From Ophiura sarsii (lineage: Eukaryota > Echinodermata > Ophiuroidea > Amphilepidida > Ophiuridae), in assembly GCA_035610835.1 (NCBI GenBank), contig CM069448.1, positions 3,410,001 through 3,474,000 on the forward strand: 64,000 nt of DNA, in the 5' to 3' direction. Numbering within the stretch: the stretch's first letter is position 1; each line of letters begins with the position of its first letter. The notes beneath the pieces are model-generated. The model had not been told where the DNA came from and searched no databases. It saw only the letters and a program-made list of their open reading frames with translations. The translations under genes and the position numbers were made by a program. Shown here piece by piece: positions 20,301 through 32,036 of the stretch.

Positions 20301-23300
20301 AAGCCAGTTGTAATAGATCAGTGGGTCAATGGATAGGAGTAAAGTTAGTTGAGGTATATCAGTGGTCAGGTTGGTCAATGGACAGGAGTAAAGTTAGTTG
20401 AGGTAGATTAGTGGTCAGGGTGGTCAATGGGCAGGAGTTAAAAGTCAGTTGAGGTAGAGCAGTGGTCAGGGTGGTCAATGAACAGGCGTAAAGTCAGTTG
20501 AGGTAGATCAGTGGTCAGGGTGGTCAATGGACAGGAGTTAAGTTAGTTGAGGTAGATCAGTGGTCAGGGTGGTCAATGGACAGGAGTAAAGTTAGTTGAG
20601 GTAGATCAGTGGTCAGGGTGATCAATGGACAGAAGTAAAGTTAGTTGAGGTAGATCAGTGGTCAGGGTGGTCAATGGACAGGAGTAAAGTTAGTTGAGGT
20701 AGATTAGTGGTCAGGGTGGTCAATGGGCAGGAGTTAAAAGTCAGTTGAGGTAGATCAGTGGTCAGGGTGGTCAATGAACAGGCGTAAAGTCAGTTGAGGT
20801 AGATCAGTGGTCAGGGTGGTCAATGGACAGGAGTTAAGTTAGTTGAGGTAGATCAGTGGTCAGGGTGGTCAATGGACAGGAGTAAAGTTAGTTGAGGTAG
20901 ATCAGTGGTCAGGGTGATCAATGGACAGAAGTAAAGTTAGTTGAGGTAGATCAGTGGTCAGGGTGGTCAATGGACAGGAGTAAAGTTAGTTGAGGTAGAT
21001 CAGTGGTCAGGGTGATCACTGGACAGAAGTAAAGTTAGTTGAGGTAGATCAGTGGTCAGGGTGGTCAATGGACAGGAGTTAAGTTAGTTGAGGTAGATCA
21101 GTGGTCAGGGTGATCACTGGACAGAAGTAAAGTTAGTTGAGGTAGATCAGTGGTCAGGGTGGTCAATGGACAGGAGTTGAGTAGATCAGTGGTCAGGGTG
21201 ATCAATGGACAGGAGTAAAGTTAGTTGAGGAAGATCAGTGGGCAGGGTGGTCAATGGACAGGAGTTAAGTCAGTTGAGGTAGATCAGTGGTCAAGGTGGT
21301 CAATGGACAGGAGTTAAGTTAGTTGAGTAGATCAGTGGTCAGGGTGGTCAATGGACAGGAGTAAAGTTAGTTGAGGTAGATCAGTGGTCAGGGTGGTCAA
21401 TGGACAGGAGTTAAGTTAGTTGAGGTAGATCAGTGGTCAGGGTGGTCAATTGACAGGAGTAAAGTTAGATGAGGTATATCAGTGGTCAGGGTGGTCAATG
21501 GACAGAAGTAAAGTAAGTTGAGGTAGATCAGTGGTCAGGGTGGTCAATGGGCAGGAGTAAAGTTAGTTGAAGTAGATCAGTGGTCAGGGGGGTCAATGGA
21601 CAGAAGTAAAGTTAGTTGAGGTAGATCAGTGGTCATGGTGGTCAATGGACAGGAGTTAAGTTAGTTGAGGTAGATCAGTGGTCAGGGTGGTCAATTGACA
21701 GGAGTAAAGTTAGATGAGGTATATCAGTGGTCAGGGTGGTCAATGGACAGAAGTAAAGTCAGTTGAGGTAGATCAGTGGTCAGGGTGGTCAATGGGCAGG
21801 AGTAAAGTTAGTTGAAGTAGATCAGTGGTCAGGGGGGTCAATGGACAGAAGTAAAGTTAGTTGAGGTAGATCAGTGGTCATGGTGGTCAATGGACAGGAG
21901 TTAAGTTAGTTGAGGTAGATCAGTGGTCAGTGTGGTCAATGGACAGGAGTAGAGGGTGGTCAATGGACAGAAGTAAAGTTAGTTGAGGTAGATCAGTGGT
22001 CAGGGTGGTCAATGGACAGGAGTTAAGTCAGTTGAGGTAGATCAGTGGTCAGGGTGGTCAATGGACAGAAGTAAAGTTAGTTGAGGTAGATCAGTGGTCA
22101 GGGTGATCACTGGACAGAAGTAAAGTTAGTTGAGGTAGATCAGTGGTCAGGGTGGTCAATGGACAGGAGTTGAGTAGATCAGTGGTCAGGGTGATCAATG
22201 GACAGGAGTAAAGTTAGTTGAGGAAGATCAGTGGGCAGGGTGGTCAATGGACAGGAGTTAAGTCAGTTGAGGTAGATCAGTGGTCAAGGTGGTCAATGGA
22301 CAGGAGTTAAGTTAGTTGAGTAGATCAGTGGTCAGGGTGGTCAATGGACAGGAGTAAAGTTAGTTGAGGTAGATCAGTGGTCAGGGTGGTCAATGGACAG
22401 GAGTTAAGTTAGTTGAGGTAGATCAGTGGTCAGGGTGGTCAATTGACAGGAGTAAAGTTAGATGAGGTATATCAGTGGTCAGGGTGGTCAATGGACAGAA
22501 GTAAAGTAAGTTGAGGTAGATCAGTGGTCAGGGTGGTCAATGGGCAGGAGTAAAGTTAGTTGAAGTAGATCAGTGGTCAGGGGGGTCAATGGACAGAAGT
22601 AAAGTTAGTTGAGGTAGATCAGTGGTCATGGTGGTCAATGGACAGGAGTTAAGTTAGTTGAGGTAGATCAGTGGTCAGGGTGGTCAATTGACAGGAGTAA
22701 AGTTAGATGAGGTATATCAGTGGTCAGGGTGGTCAATGGACAGAAGTAAAGTCAGTTGAGGTAGATCAGTGGTCAGGGTGGTCAATGGGCAGGAGTAAAG
22801 TTAGTTGAAGTAGATCAGTGGTCAGGGGGGTCAATGGACAGAAGTAAAGTTAGTTGAGGTAGATCAGTGGTCATGGTGGTCAATGGACAGGAGTTAAGTT
22901 AGTTGAGGTAGATCAGTGGTCAGTGTGGTCAATGGACAGGAGTAGAGGGTGGTCAATGGACAGAAGTAAAGTTAGTTGAGGTAGATCAGTGGTCAGGGTG
23001 GTCAATGGACAGGAGTTAAGTCAGTTGAGGTAGATCAGTGGTCAGGGTGGTCAATGGACAGAAGTAAAGTTAGTTGAGGTAGATCAGTGGTCAGGGTGGT
23101 CAATGGGCAGGAGTAAAGTTAGTTGAAGTAGATCAGTGGTCAGGGGGGTCAATGGACAGAAGTAAAGTTAGTTGAGGTAGATCAGTGGTCATGGTGGTCA
23201 ATGGACAGGAGTAAAGTTAGATGAGGTATATCAGTGGTCAGGGTGGTCAATGGACAGAAGTAAAGTCAGTTGAGGTAGATCAGTGGTCAGGGTGGTTAAT

Positions 23301-25814
23301 GGACAGGAGTAAAGTTAGTTGAGGTAGATCAGTGGGCAGGGTGGTCAATGGACAGGAGTAAAGTTAGTTGAGGAAGATCAGTGGGCAGGGTGGTCAATGG
23401 ACAGGAGTAAAGTTAGTTGAGGTAGATCAGTGGGCAGGGTGGTCAATGGACAGGAGTAAAGTTAGTTGAGGAAGATCAGTGGTCAGGGTGGTTAATGGAC
23501 AGGAGTAAAGTTAGTTGAGGTAGATCAGTGGGCAGGGTGGTCAATGGACAGGAGTAAAGTTAGTTGAGGAAGATCAGTGGGCAGGGTGGTCAATGGACAG
23601 GAGTAAAGTTAGTTGAGGAAGATCAGTGGGCAGGGTGGTCAATGGACAGGAGTAAAGTTAGTTGAGGTAGATCAGTGGTCAGGGTGGTCAATGGTCAGGA
23701 GTAAAGTTAGTTGAGGTAGATCAGTGGTCAGGGTGGTCAATGGACAGAAGTAAAGTTAGTTGAGGTAGATCAGTGGTCAGGGTGGTCTATGGACAGGAGT
23801 AAAGTTAGTTGAGGTAGATCAGTGGACAGGGTGGTCAATGGGCAGGCGTTAAGTTAGTTGAGGTGATCAGTGGTTAGGGGGGTCAATGGGCAGGAGTAAA
23901 GTTAGTTGAGGTAGATCAGTGGTCAGGGTGGTCAATGAGCAGGAGTAAAGTTAGTTGAGGTAGATCAGTGGTCAGGGTGGTCAATGGGCAGGAGTAAAGT
24001 TAGTTGAGGTAGATCAGTGGACAGGGTGGTCAATGGACAGGAGTTAAGTGAGTTGAGGTAGATCAGTGGTCAGGGGTCAATGGGCAGGAGTAAAGTTAGT
24101 TCAGGTAGATCAGTGGTCAGGGTGGTCAATGGGCAGGAGTTAAGTTAGTTGAGGTAGATCAGTGGTCAGGGTGGTCAATGGACAGAAGTTAAGTTAGTTG
24201 AGGTAGATCAGTGGTCAGGGTGGTCAATGGACAGGAGTTAAGTTAGTTGAGGTAGATCAGTGGTCAGGGTGGTCAATGGGCAGGAGTTAAGTTAGTTGAG
24301 GTAGATCAGTGGTCAGGGTGGTCAATGGGCAGGAGTTAAGTTAGTTGAGGTAGATCAGTGGTCAGGGTGGTCAATGGACAGGAGTAAAGTTAGTTGAGGT
24401 ACATCAGTGGTCAGGGTGGTCAATGGACAGGAGTTAAGTTAGTTGAGGTAGATCAGTGGTCAGGGTGGTCAATGGGCAGGAGTTAAGTTAGTTGAGGTAG
24501 ATCAGTGGTCAGGGTGGTCAATGGACAGGAGTAAAGTTAGTTGAGGTAGATCAGTGGACAGGGTGGTCAATGGGCAGGAGTAAAGTTAGTTGAGGTAGAT
24601 CAGTGGACAGGGTGGTCAATGGGCAGGAGTAAAGTTAGTTGAGGTAGATCATTGAGCAGGGTGGTCAATGGGCAGGAGTAAAGTTAGTTGAGGTAGATCA
24701 GTGGACAGGGTGGTCAATGGACAGGAGTTAAGTGAGTTGAGGTAGATCAGTGGTCAGGGGTCAATGGGCAGGAGTAAAGTTAGTTCAGGTAGATCAGTGG
24801 TCAGGGTGGTCAATGGACAGGAGTAAAGTTAGTTGAGGTAGATCAGTGGTCAGGGTGGTCAATGGACAGGAGTAAAGTTAGTTGAGGTAGATCAGTGGGC
24901 AGGGTGGTCAATGGACAGGAGTAAAGTTAGTTGAGGTAGATCAGTGGGCAGGGTGGTCAATGGACAGGAGTAAAGTTAGTTGAGGTAGATCAGTGGTCAG
25001 GGTGGTCAATGGACAGGAGTAAAGTTAGTTGAGGTAGATCAGTGGTCAGGGTGGTCAATGGACAGGAGTAAAGTTAGTTGAGGTAGATCAGTGGTCAGGG
25101 TGGTCAATGGACAGGAGTAAAGTTAGTTGAGGTAGATCAGTGGGCAGGGTGGTCAATGGACGTACAGGAGTAAAGTTAGTTGAGGTAGATCAGTGGGCAG
25201 GGTGGTCAATGGACAGGAGTAAAGTTAGTTGAGGTAGATCAGTGGTCAGGGTGGTCAATGGACAGGAGTAAAGTTAGTTGAGGTAGATCAGTGGACAGGG
25301 TGGTCAATGGACAGGAGTAAAGTTAGTTGAGGTAGATCAGTGGACAGGGTGGTCAATGGACAGGAGTAAAGTTAGTTGAGGTAGATCAGTGGACAGGGCG
25401 GTCAATGGACAGGAGTAAAGTTAGTTGAGGTAGATCAGTGGACAGGGTGGTCAATGGGCAGGAGTAAAGTTAGTTGAGGTAGATCAGTGGACAGGGTGGT
25501 CAATGGGCAGGAGTAAAGTTAGTTGAGGTACATCAGTGGACAGGGTGGTCAATGGGCAGAAGTAAAGTTAGTTGAGGTAGATCAGTGGTCAGGGTGGTCT
25601 ATGGACAGGAGTAAAGTTAGTTGAGGTAGATCAGTGGTCAGGGTGGTCATTGGGCAGGAGTAAAGTTAGTTGAGGTAGATCAGTGGTCAAGGTGGTCAAT
25701 GGACAGGAGTAAAGTTAGTTGAGGTAGATCAGTGGTCAGGATGGTCAATGTACAGGAGTAAAGTTAGTTGAGGTAGATCAGTGGTCAGGGCGGTCATTGG
25801 ACAGGCGTAAAGTC
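20301..25814. repeat. 49-bp satellite array, about 112 units
   Basis: Consensus unit begins GGTCAATGGACAGGAGTAAA, continues GTTAGTTGAGGTAGATCAGT and closes GGTCAGGGT. Period 49 is constant apart from a few units (for example a truncated one near 21941 and 22934, and 50-bp units with TTAAAAG near 20437). Variation is concentrated at a few positions (GACAGG/GGCAGG/GACAGAAG, GGTAGATC/GAAGATC/GGTATATC). Not coding: stops occur in every frame. Confidence 0.97.
21111..23096. repeat. 993-bp higher-order repeat, two copies
   Basis: Diagnostic variant units recur exactly 993 bp apart: TGATCACTGGACAGAAG at 21111 and 22104, CAGGAGTTGAGTAGATC at 21171 and 22164, and the truncated GGACAGGAGTAGAGGGTGG at 21941 and 22934. 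This is a tandem duplication of about 20 basic units within the satellite. Confidence 0.9.
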
Positions 25815-26707
25815 CATTTGAACCAAAGAACGTACATGAACATTTTCTGATTGAATAGACTGCAGGGTTAAGTATTCAGATCAGTATTAAAGATGGTCTT
25901 CAGGACTATAGTATAAATAAATAAAAGAGTAAGATAATAAATCAATACTTAACTTAATAAATAAATACATTAATAGATAAACAAATAAATAAATAAATAA
26001 ACAAATTGATTAATCAGTAATTAAAGATGGTTGATATATAATAAGTTTAAAATGTATTGCATATTTTGTGAAAGTGTCTCTCCTGAAAACGCCTATTCGT
26101 GGCGAGAATAATTATTTTCATGAAGGACGAGGTTGGTTGATAAATCAATAACATGAATAATGTCAAATGCTCATTTTTTGAGCAGGAGTAAAGTTAGTTG
26201 AGGTACATCAGTGGACAGGGTGGTCAATGGGCAGAAGTAAAGTTAGTTGAGGTAGATCAGTGGTCAGGGTGGTCTATGGACAGGAGTAAAGTTAGTTGAG
26301 GTAGATCAGTGGTCAGGGCGGTCATTGGACAGGCGTAAAGTCCATTTGAACCAAAGAACGTACATGAACATTTTCTGATTGAATAGACTGCAGGGTTAAG
26401 TATTCAGATCAGTATTAAAGATGGTCTTCAGGACTATAGTATAAATAAATAAAAGAGTAAGATAATAAATCAATACTTAACTTAATAAATAAATACATTA
26501 ATAGATAAACAAATAAATAAATAAATAAACAAATTGATTAATCAGTAATTAAAGATGGTTGATATATAATAAGTTTAAAATGTATTGCATATTTTGTGAA
26601 AGTGTCTCTCCTGAAAACGCCTATTCGTGGCGAGAATAATTATTTTCATGAAGGACGAGGTTGGTTGATAAATCAATAACATGAATAATGTCAAATGCTC
26701 ATTTTTT
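25652..26707. repeat. tandem duplication of the satellite edge plus unique flank (528-bp offset)
   Basis: ACAGGCGTAAAGTCCATTTG and the following 370 bp of non-satellite flank (through AATGTCAAATGCTCATTTTTT) occur at 25801-26179 and again 528 bp later, to 26707. The second copy starts with satellite units (26180 on) carrying the rare GGTACATC variant, which places its source near 25507, so about three 49-bp units were lost after duplication. Confidence 0.9.
25908..26000. repeat. (AATA)n-rich microsatellite, copy in duplicated flank
   Basis: ATAAATAAATAA-type units, repeated 528 bp downstream (26436-26528) because of the edge duplication. Confidence 0.85.
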
Positions 26708-26920
26708 ATCCTCCCCCACAAGAGTATTATATGACGAAATTCACAACGCGCAACATGTTTAATGTGTAATGTTTTTCTGATTATGAATCATTGTTCCAAC
26801 TCATTCACTTCCGATTCAAGGAGCCTTAAAGTATGTAAGCTTATAATAATGAATTTGTTTCGTAACCCAAATTTTGCTGAATGCGTTATTTTGGAGTAAG
26901 TAGATAAACCATGGAACAAT

Positions 26921-27286
26921 TAAAGGTAGGTGTTCAGATTTCTGGCCCGATTTTCAACTTGATGTTTTATTGTTTTCCATTCTACATGAAGGGTCATCCT
27001 TAAAATAGTCGTATTCCAAAGTTTGAGTTGCCCAACTCCAATGGTTCTAAGCACAAGGTGACATGAAATTTTCTCATTGAGTAGTACACAAACTGGCCGG
27101 GTGGTTAACCACATTTGGCAGTAATTCACTGCATTTTGGCCTATGTCTAAATCATGTAAATGGAACATATCTTGCGCCAAACATTTTACAGAAATAATGA
27201 GAAAAATATGGGGTTTCTTCTGATATCAAAATATGTTGATGTACAAAAAAACCACCACCTAAAGTGATCGGTACATCCACCTTTAA
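26921..27286. mobile_element. TIR element, 'TAAAGGTAGATGTTCCGAT' family, copy 2
   Basis: The left end TAAAGGTAGGTGTTCAGAT pairs with the right end ATCGGTACATCCACCTTTA. The body is colinear with copies at 9901, 29302 and 56412. The minus-strand 86-aa ORF inside has no recognisable domain. Confidence 0.85.
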
Positions 27287-27810
27287 TACAGATATGTATA
27301 CCGCTCATACATTTATTTACGAATGCCATTAGAGATTACCGGCATTACGTTGCTATGGTAACAGTGTTCGAGTGTTTCGTCATCACTACCTGGCTATAAA
27401 GGAATCGCTGCGATGTGTGAGCAGCACATGCATGTTTCTAAATAATGTGTGCATTACGTCACAGGTTTCCGCTATCGGTTGAATACGTAAGGAAAAGGGC
27501 AATACCCGAGCGGTTACGGAATCGGTTATGAACGTAGCACATGCATACAGTGACTGAACGGTCGAGTATTGATCAAGCCATGACATTTCGTTTAATTCTA
27601 CGAAATTGAAATTGGTTATGAAATTAATAATGCCGACTCAAAAGCTCTTTCCAACCAAAACCCTATAGCCTATTTAGCAGGCTTTTAGTACTCACTTTGT
27701 GTCATTGATCTTTACATTTTTAATATCTGAAAATATGGAAACGGTATTGGCTTTAATCAAGTCACGACGGAATAAAAGCGTAACAACACTATTTCAACAA
27801 GATTTGTATC
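27287..27810. other. background, nothing recognised
   Basis: No gene, TIR pair or tandem repeat seen. Confidence 0.4.
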
Positions 27811-28051
27811 AAAGGGACGCACCATTAGATTTTCAGGGGGCGGGGGTATAGGAAGTTGGGTTTGGGGGGATTTGTAAAAATTTCGGCCGCCGTAAGGGGG
27901 GACATTTTTGTTTGCGGCGTCGAAGGCGGCTTTTTTTATGTATTCATTCATATTGAGTTGGGTGGGGTAGAGTTTTTTTTTTACTCATCAGGGGGGGGGG
28001 GTCTCCAAAAACTTCCTACCCCCACCTGAAAATCCAATGGTGCGTCCCTTT
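27811..28051. mobile_element. TIR element, 'AAAGGGACGCACCATT' ends
   Basis: The left end AAAGGGACGCACCATTAGAT and right end ATCCAATGGTGCGTCCCTTT are inverted, with one mismatch over about 26 bp. The interior is G-rich (11-nt G run at 27991) with T runs. No ORF and no clear target duplication. Confidence 0.85.
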
Positions 28052-29301
28052 AGGATGTATGTTGCATACGCAGTTGCTCCAAATTAAACTAAATGACTGA
28101 GATGACAGAAACGATGCCATAACATAAAATAGTCAGGTCTAGTAAGGCCTATGTATCCAATGTTCAACAATTTCATAAACATGATAAAGGTTGTCATTTG
28201 CTGAAATGTTTTACCACGTATACTTAAGGGCAACGAACTTTTTTACGTTCTGTCTGATAACTCTGCAACGAAACACCATATAGGGCAAACTATATATTTT
28301 GTGAATCCCTGTGCTCAGACGAACAAGTTGATCATAGTGCCATTTCAGATTAATATTAAGGTTTTATCTTTATTATTGACCTCTGTATGACAGCCACTTT
28401 GAATTCAGTGGGAACCCCCCTCGCCTTGTCACGTGCCAAAAATACCCTAAAAGGTATGAAATCTGCTTTCAAACACGAAAATACATTCCGTCCCCTTATA
28501 TATATATATGTCACCACTGTTACGCAAATATTGTGCTAGTTAATTCTGATAGTATTGAAACTTCCCATTTTTTATTTTGCAGGTGTGCTCCCAGGTGCTG
28601 ACCGATACACCTATAAAATTAAAAAATACCTGTATCCGATTAGCTCTCGGCGTTTTTATTTCTGATTTTTTCTCACAATCGCAATACGGATCTATCGGAT
28701 CTATAAGAAAACGAAAGTACACCGCACGCGAGTCAATATATAGAAATGATTCAGCTAATGTCAACTAGCAGAGAATTTTATCTCCGCTAGGTGTTTATAT
28801 GCTTTTATTCAGATATAATTATAAGCAACTCCTAATAATGCTTATCGCCAAGTATCTGTCAACATTATGCCGATTGTCAAACTCGTATTTATCTGGGTGA
28901 CTATTCTTGAATATGGCCGCAGCGGTGTTATTTTATCATCTCGTGTATTGACCGGAAGTTAATATCTCTTGATATAGTCAACTCCAGATATTTGACCATT
29001 GATTCACCTTTGGACATTATTAAGGCCAACGATTCTGGCTAATACAGTGATTAATGTGGAACTAAATAGTAAACATGAAAATGTGTTTGTTCCGCACGGT
29101 AATTACAATCGGGGATATGAGAAGCTCAACAAGATACGATTGTGTTTCTATTATCAGATGATAAATTTAGATTTTCTCGGTTCACTCATGTTGTTAACGG
29201 CCATTCACATTTCGTGGTAAATGTGTCAGGGACACTCCGAAGGTTTTAGCTAAAATACCGCTAGGGCTTTATATAAACGCCAAATTAGAAATAAATCGAC
29301 T
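28052..29301. other. background, nothing recognised
   Basis: Overlapping short ORFs on both strands at 28540-28768 (63-74 aa) have no motif. A (TA)n run lies near 28497-28508. Confidence 0.4.
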
Positions 29302-29655
29302 TAAAGGTAGATGTTCCGATTTTCAACTTGACGTTTTCTATTCGACATGAAAGGTCATCCTCAAAAAAGTCGTATTCCAAATATTTGAGTGTCATAACTC
29401 TATAATGGTTCTTATTTTAGACGCACAAGATGCCGTGAAATGTGCCCATTGAGTTGTACACAAACTATATTGGTGGTTACCACTTTTCGCGGTAATTCGA
29501 TGTTATTTCACCGATTTCTTCGTAATCATACTGATTTGGACGTCAAAATTTCAGTATGTTAATCAGAAAAATATGATCTTTCATATGATATGAAAATCTC
29601 CATATGTTTGAGAAATATCTGTGTTATGAAAATGTGATCAGGTCATCTACCTTTA
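29302..29655. mobile_element. TIR element, 'TAAAGGTAGATGTTCCGAT' family, copy 3
   Basis: Left TIR TAAAGGTAGATGTTCCGAT and right TIR TCATCTACCTTTA. The body matches the other copies (TTTTCAACTTGACGTTTTCT, CATGAAAGGTCATCCTCAAA). The GGCCCGA block near the left end is deleted. Confidence 0.85.
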
Positions 29656-29993
29656 ACCGATTAGTCATTTATTTTGCCATTAACGTTAGTATACTATTTT
29701 AATGTTTTTAATATTAATTGATTGACTTGACTGCCAAGTGATTATTGATTTATTAAATAACTATCGGTTTCTATTGTCTAACCATGATGCATTGATTTGA
29801 GCGATCAATCGATTGACTGATTGATTGGTCCTGTGTTCATCGAAAGAGCATCATTGGCTGACCAAGAACATTCAATGATGTTATAAAGTAGGCCTTTGAA
29901 ACGCATGGCAATTGAATATAATACGGTTTAAAAGTTCATTTTTACAGCATCGGCCATGCTGTTTTTAATAGCAGATGCGGGATGCGAGGTCTA
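29656..29993. other. AT-rich background
   Basis: Repeated TTGATTGA-type words near 29700-29830; no gene. Confidence 0.4.
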
Positions 29994-30464
29994 CCCGCCA
30001 TAGTCATAAGGACCGCTAGTCATAAGGTAGGGTTAGGGGTTACGGTAATTAGGGTTTAGGGTTAGGGTAACTATAGGGTTTAGGGTTAGGGTAAGATTAG
30101 AGTGTAATGGTTAGGGTTAGAGTAAGGGTTACACTGCAAAAACCGCAGAACGTGTTCAAATGTAATGTAACAGATATAGAACATGTGCTGAACATGTTCT
30201 GAACGCGTTTTAAGTGTTATTGATGTGTTCTGAACACAAAAAGAACACATCCAGAACACGTTCAGAACATGTTCTAAATCTGTTACATTTGAAAATGTTC
30301 TGGAACACCCGGAGAACACCCCGTGAACATGTTCTGAACGCGTCATGTGTTCTGCACTTTTTGCAGTGTAGGGTTAGGTTTAGGGTAAGGGTTAGGGTTA
30401 GTGCAGATTATGAAAAATGAGCCTTATGACAAGCGACCGTTATGACTATAGCGAGTTTGACCCG
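29994..30464. mobile_element. TIR element with telomere-like core ('CTAGTCATAAGG' family), copy 1
   Basis: The left end CCCGCCATAGTCATAAGGAC and CGCTAGTCATAAGG mirror the right end CCTTATGACAAGCGACCGTT and ATGACTATAGCGAGTTTGAC. Between them are stretches of GGGTTAGGGTTT / GGGTTAGGGT units (30025-30130 and 30371-30405), split by a nested TIR element. The copy at 61795 has the same ends and a CCCTAA core. Confidence 0.8.
30130..30370. mobile_element. nested TA-flanked TIR element, 'CACTGCAAAAA' ends
   Basis: TA CACTGCAAAAA at the left and TTTTTGCAGTG TA at the right, inserted in the TTAGGG-like core, fit a TA target duplication (Tc1/mariner-type MITE). The interior is dominated by GAACATGTTCTGAAC-type palindromic words in both orientations. 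Confidence 0.8.
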
Positions 30465-31364
30465 TATGTGATACGGTCACGTATATGTTTATGATTTTAT
30501 TTTACATAAAACGCAAGCTGAATAAACACTGTCAATTGACCTGTATATAAATAACTTGTTGATGACACCTCCTACATAAAATTTAATACGATAATTAAAC
30601 ATCATTATCAATAAACCGACCTACAAATAATAATGACCTATTTAACGATGGCCCTCAACAGATTCCCACTATGTTTACCGTGACACTCGTCACCTTCAGT
30701 GAGATCAACATATTACTTAAAAATGTCACTCATATTTTATCATACGTATAGCTAGCCTTTATTTAAGGTATATGTTGGCTCGTCTTCAAGATATGACGAG
30801 ATCCTCCATGGGGTCATTTACCTTGCGTTTATACACGGATACATTATTAATTTAGAATGCTATAATATACCTACCACATTTGATTCACCTGTATGTTGAC
30901 GCGCGGTTTGTTGTTGAGATAACGACTTGAGGGTTAAATATAAATAATCATGATTGCGGTGTTAAGGAAATAACTTAGTTTTAGTGTGATTTTGTGTTCG
31001 CAGAAATATTGTAAATGCTTTGATCGATCGATTCATACCTACACGCTCGAGTTCGGTAATGTTTTGTATAATATTTGTACAAACTTGTTATCCAATACAA
31101 TCATGTACATTACATAGCTTTCATTGGATTATGAACATTCTGTATTTTTGAGTACAGAATCTCATGTTATATTAAAAAACTTGGTGTTAATTCCGTCAGA
31201 ATACGAGAATATTTTCTCAGCATGGTATCCTGGTCAAGCATCCCATTAATCATGTTAATCATGTTAAGTCTACATTGTAGGCTATTGGTTGAACTTTATA
31301 GACCCAACATGATACATAAGTACATGTACATGTATATGTTTAGCCAACTCTCAACGTTAGTGAA
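30465..31364. other. AT-rich background
   Basis: No gene or bounded element seen. Confidence 0.4.
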
Positions 31365-31397
31365 GTGCCACGCCCACTTATATGTGTCACGCCCACC
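31365..31397. repeat. paired GTGCCACGCCCAC motif
   Basis: GTGCCACGCCCAC then GTGTCACGCCCACC 19 bp apart; reverse complement of the pairs at 2100 and 5608. Confidence 0.6.
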
Positions 31398-31662
31398 TTT
31401 GCCCGCATGAGACTGTTAGGCTACCCACTCTCACTTCTCGATAAATGTCAAGCATTTTACTAAAGGGTTTTGATGAAGTGTAATTCTAGTTCTAATGTTC
31501 TGTGAATTTAGTAGTATGAATGGTGAATACCAGTTAAGGTGAGACCCCCATCAGTTCTGAAATAAATACATATAACTTGAGTCTGAACCGAACCCAGTGA
31601 TACATACTACGAGGATGGTTTAACTATTGAAAGGAAATATCCGGTTATAACCATTGGAGATT
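31398..31662. other. background, nothing recognised
   Basis: No gene or repeat supported; ends at the target duplication of the next element. Confidence 0.4.
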
Positions 31663-31667
31663 ATACT

Positions 31668-31888
31668 CAGTGGCGGATACAGGGGGGGGGGGGGGCTTTG
31701 GGGGCGGGCGCCCCCCGTTAAAATTTTACAATATACCTTTTTTTGTGTACGCGCCCCGTAAAATTTGACAATATACCTTTTTTGTGTACCACTTTACCTT
31801 TTTCAGAGACATAGGTAGGTTCCCGTCGGTAATATGCCACTTGTACCCTGCGATTTTTTTTTGCCGGTTTTGGGACAACCACACCGCT

Positions 31889-31924
<36 letters not shown>

Positions 31925-32031
31925 ACCCACTTAGCTAAATTTCACGAGCTGACGGCAAAAAAATCGGGGCCCTTTTACGATTTTTTTTTTTGTCAGCCCC
32001 CCCGTAAATTTTAATCCTGGATCCGCCACTG
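31668..32031. mobile_element. TIR element, 'CAGTGGCGGATCCAGG' ends
   Basis: CAGTGGCGGATACAGG at the left is mirrored by CCTGGATCCGCCACTG at the right. A 5-bp direct repeat ATACT flanks it (31663-31667 and 32032-32036). Inside are a G14 run (31682), a C35 run (31890-31924) and a duplicated CCCCGTAAAATTTGACAATA block. Glycine- or proline-rich ORFs across the homopolymers are artefacts. A fragment of the right half recurs at 63450. Confidence 0.85.
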
Positions 32032-32036
32032 ATACT

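Noticed and set aside
20301..25814. Regularly spaced repeats that superficially resemble a CRISPR array
   Set aside because: The units are head-to-tail without unique spacers, and the context is eukaryotic; this is a satellite.
30180..30340. Functional glucocorticoid-type response elements
   Set aside because: Half-sites are abundant but mostly lack the 3-bp spacing, and they are part of a foldback element's own inverted structure.
31718..32014. Glycine- or proline-rich ORFs
   Set aside because: Generated by the C35 run inside a TIR element.
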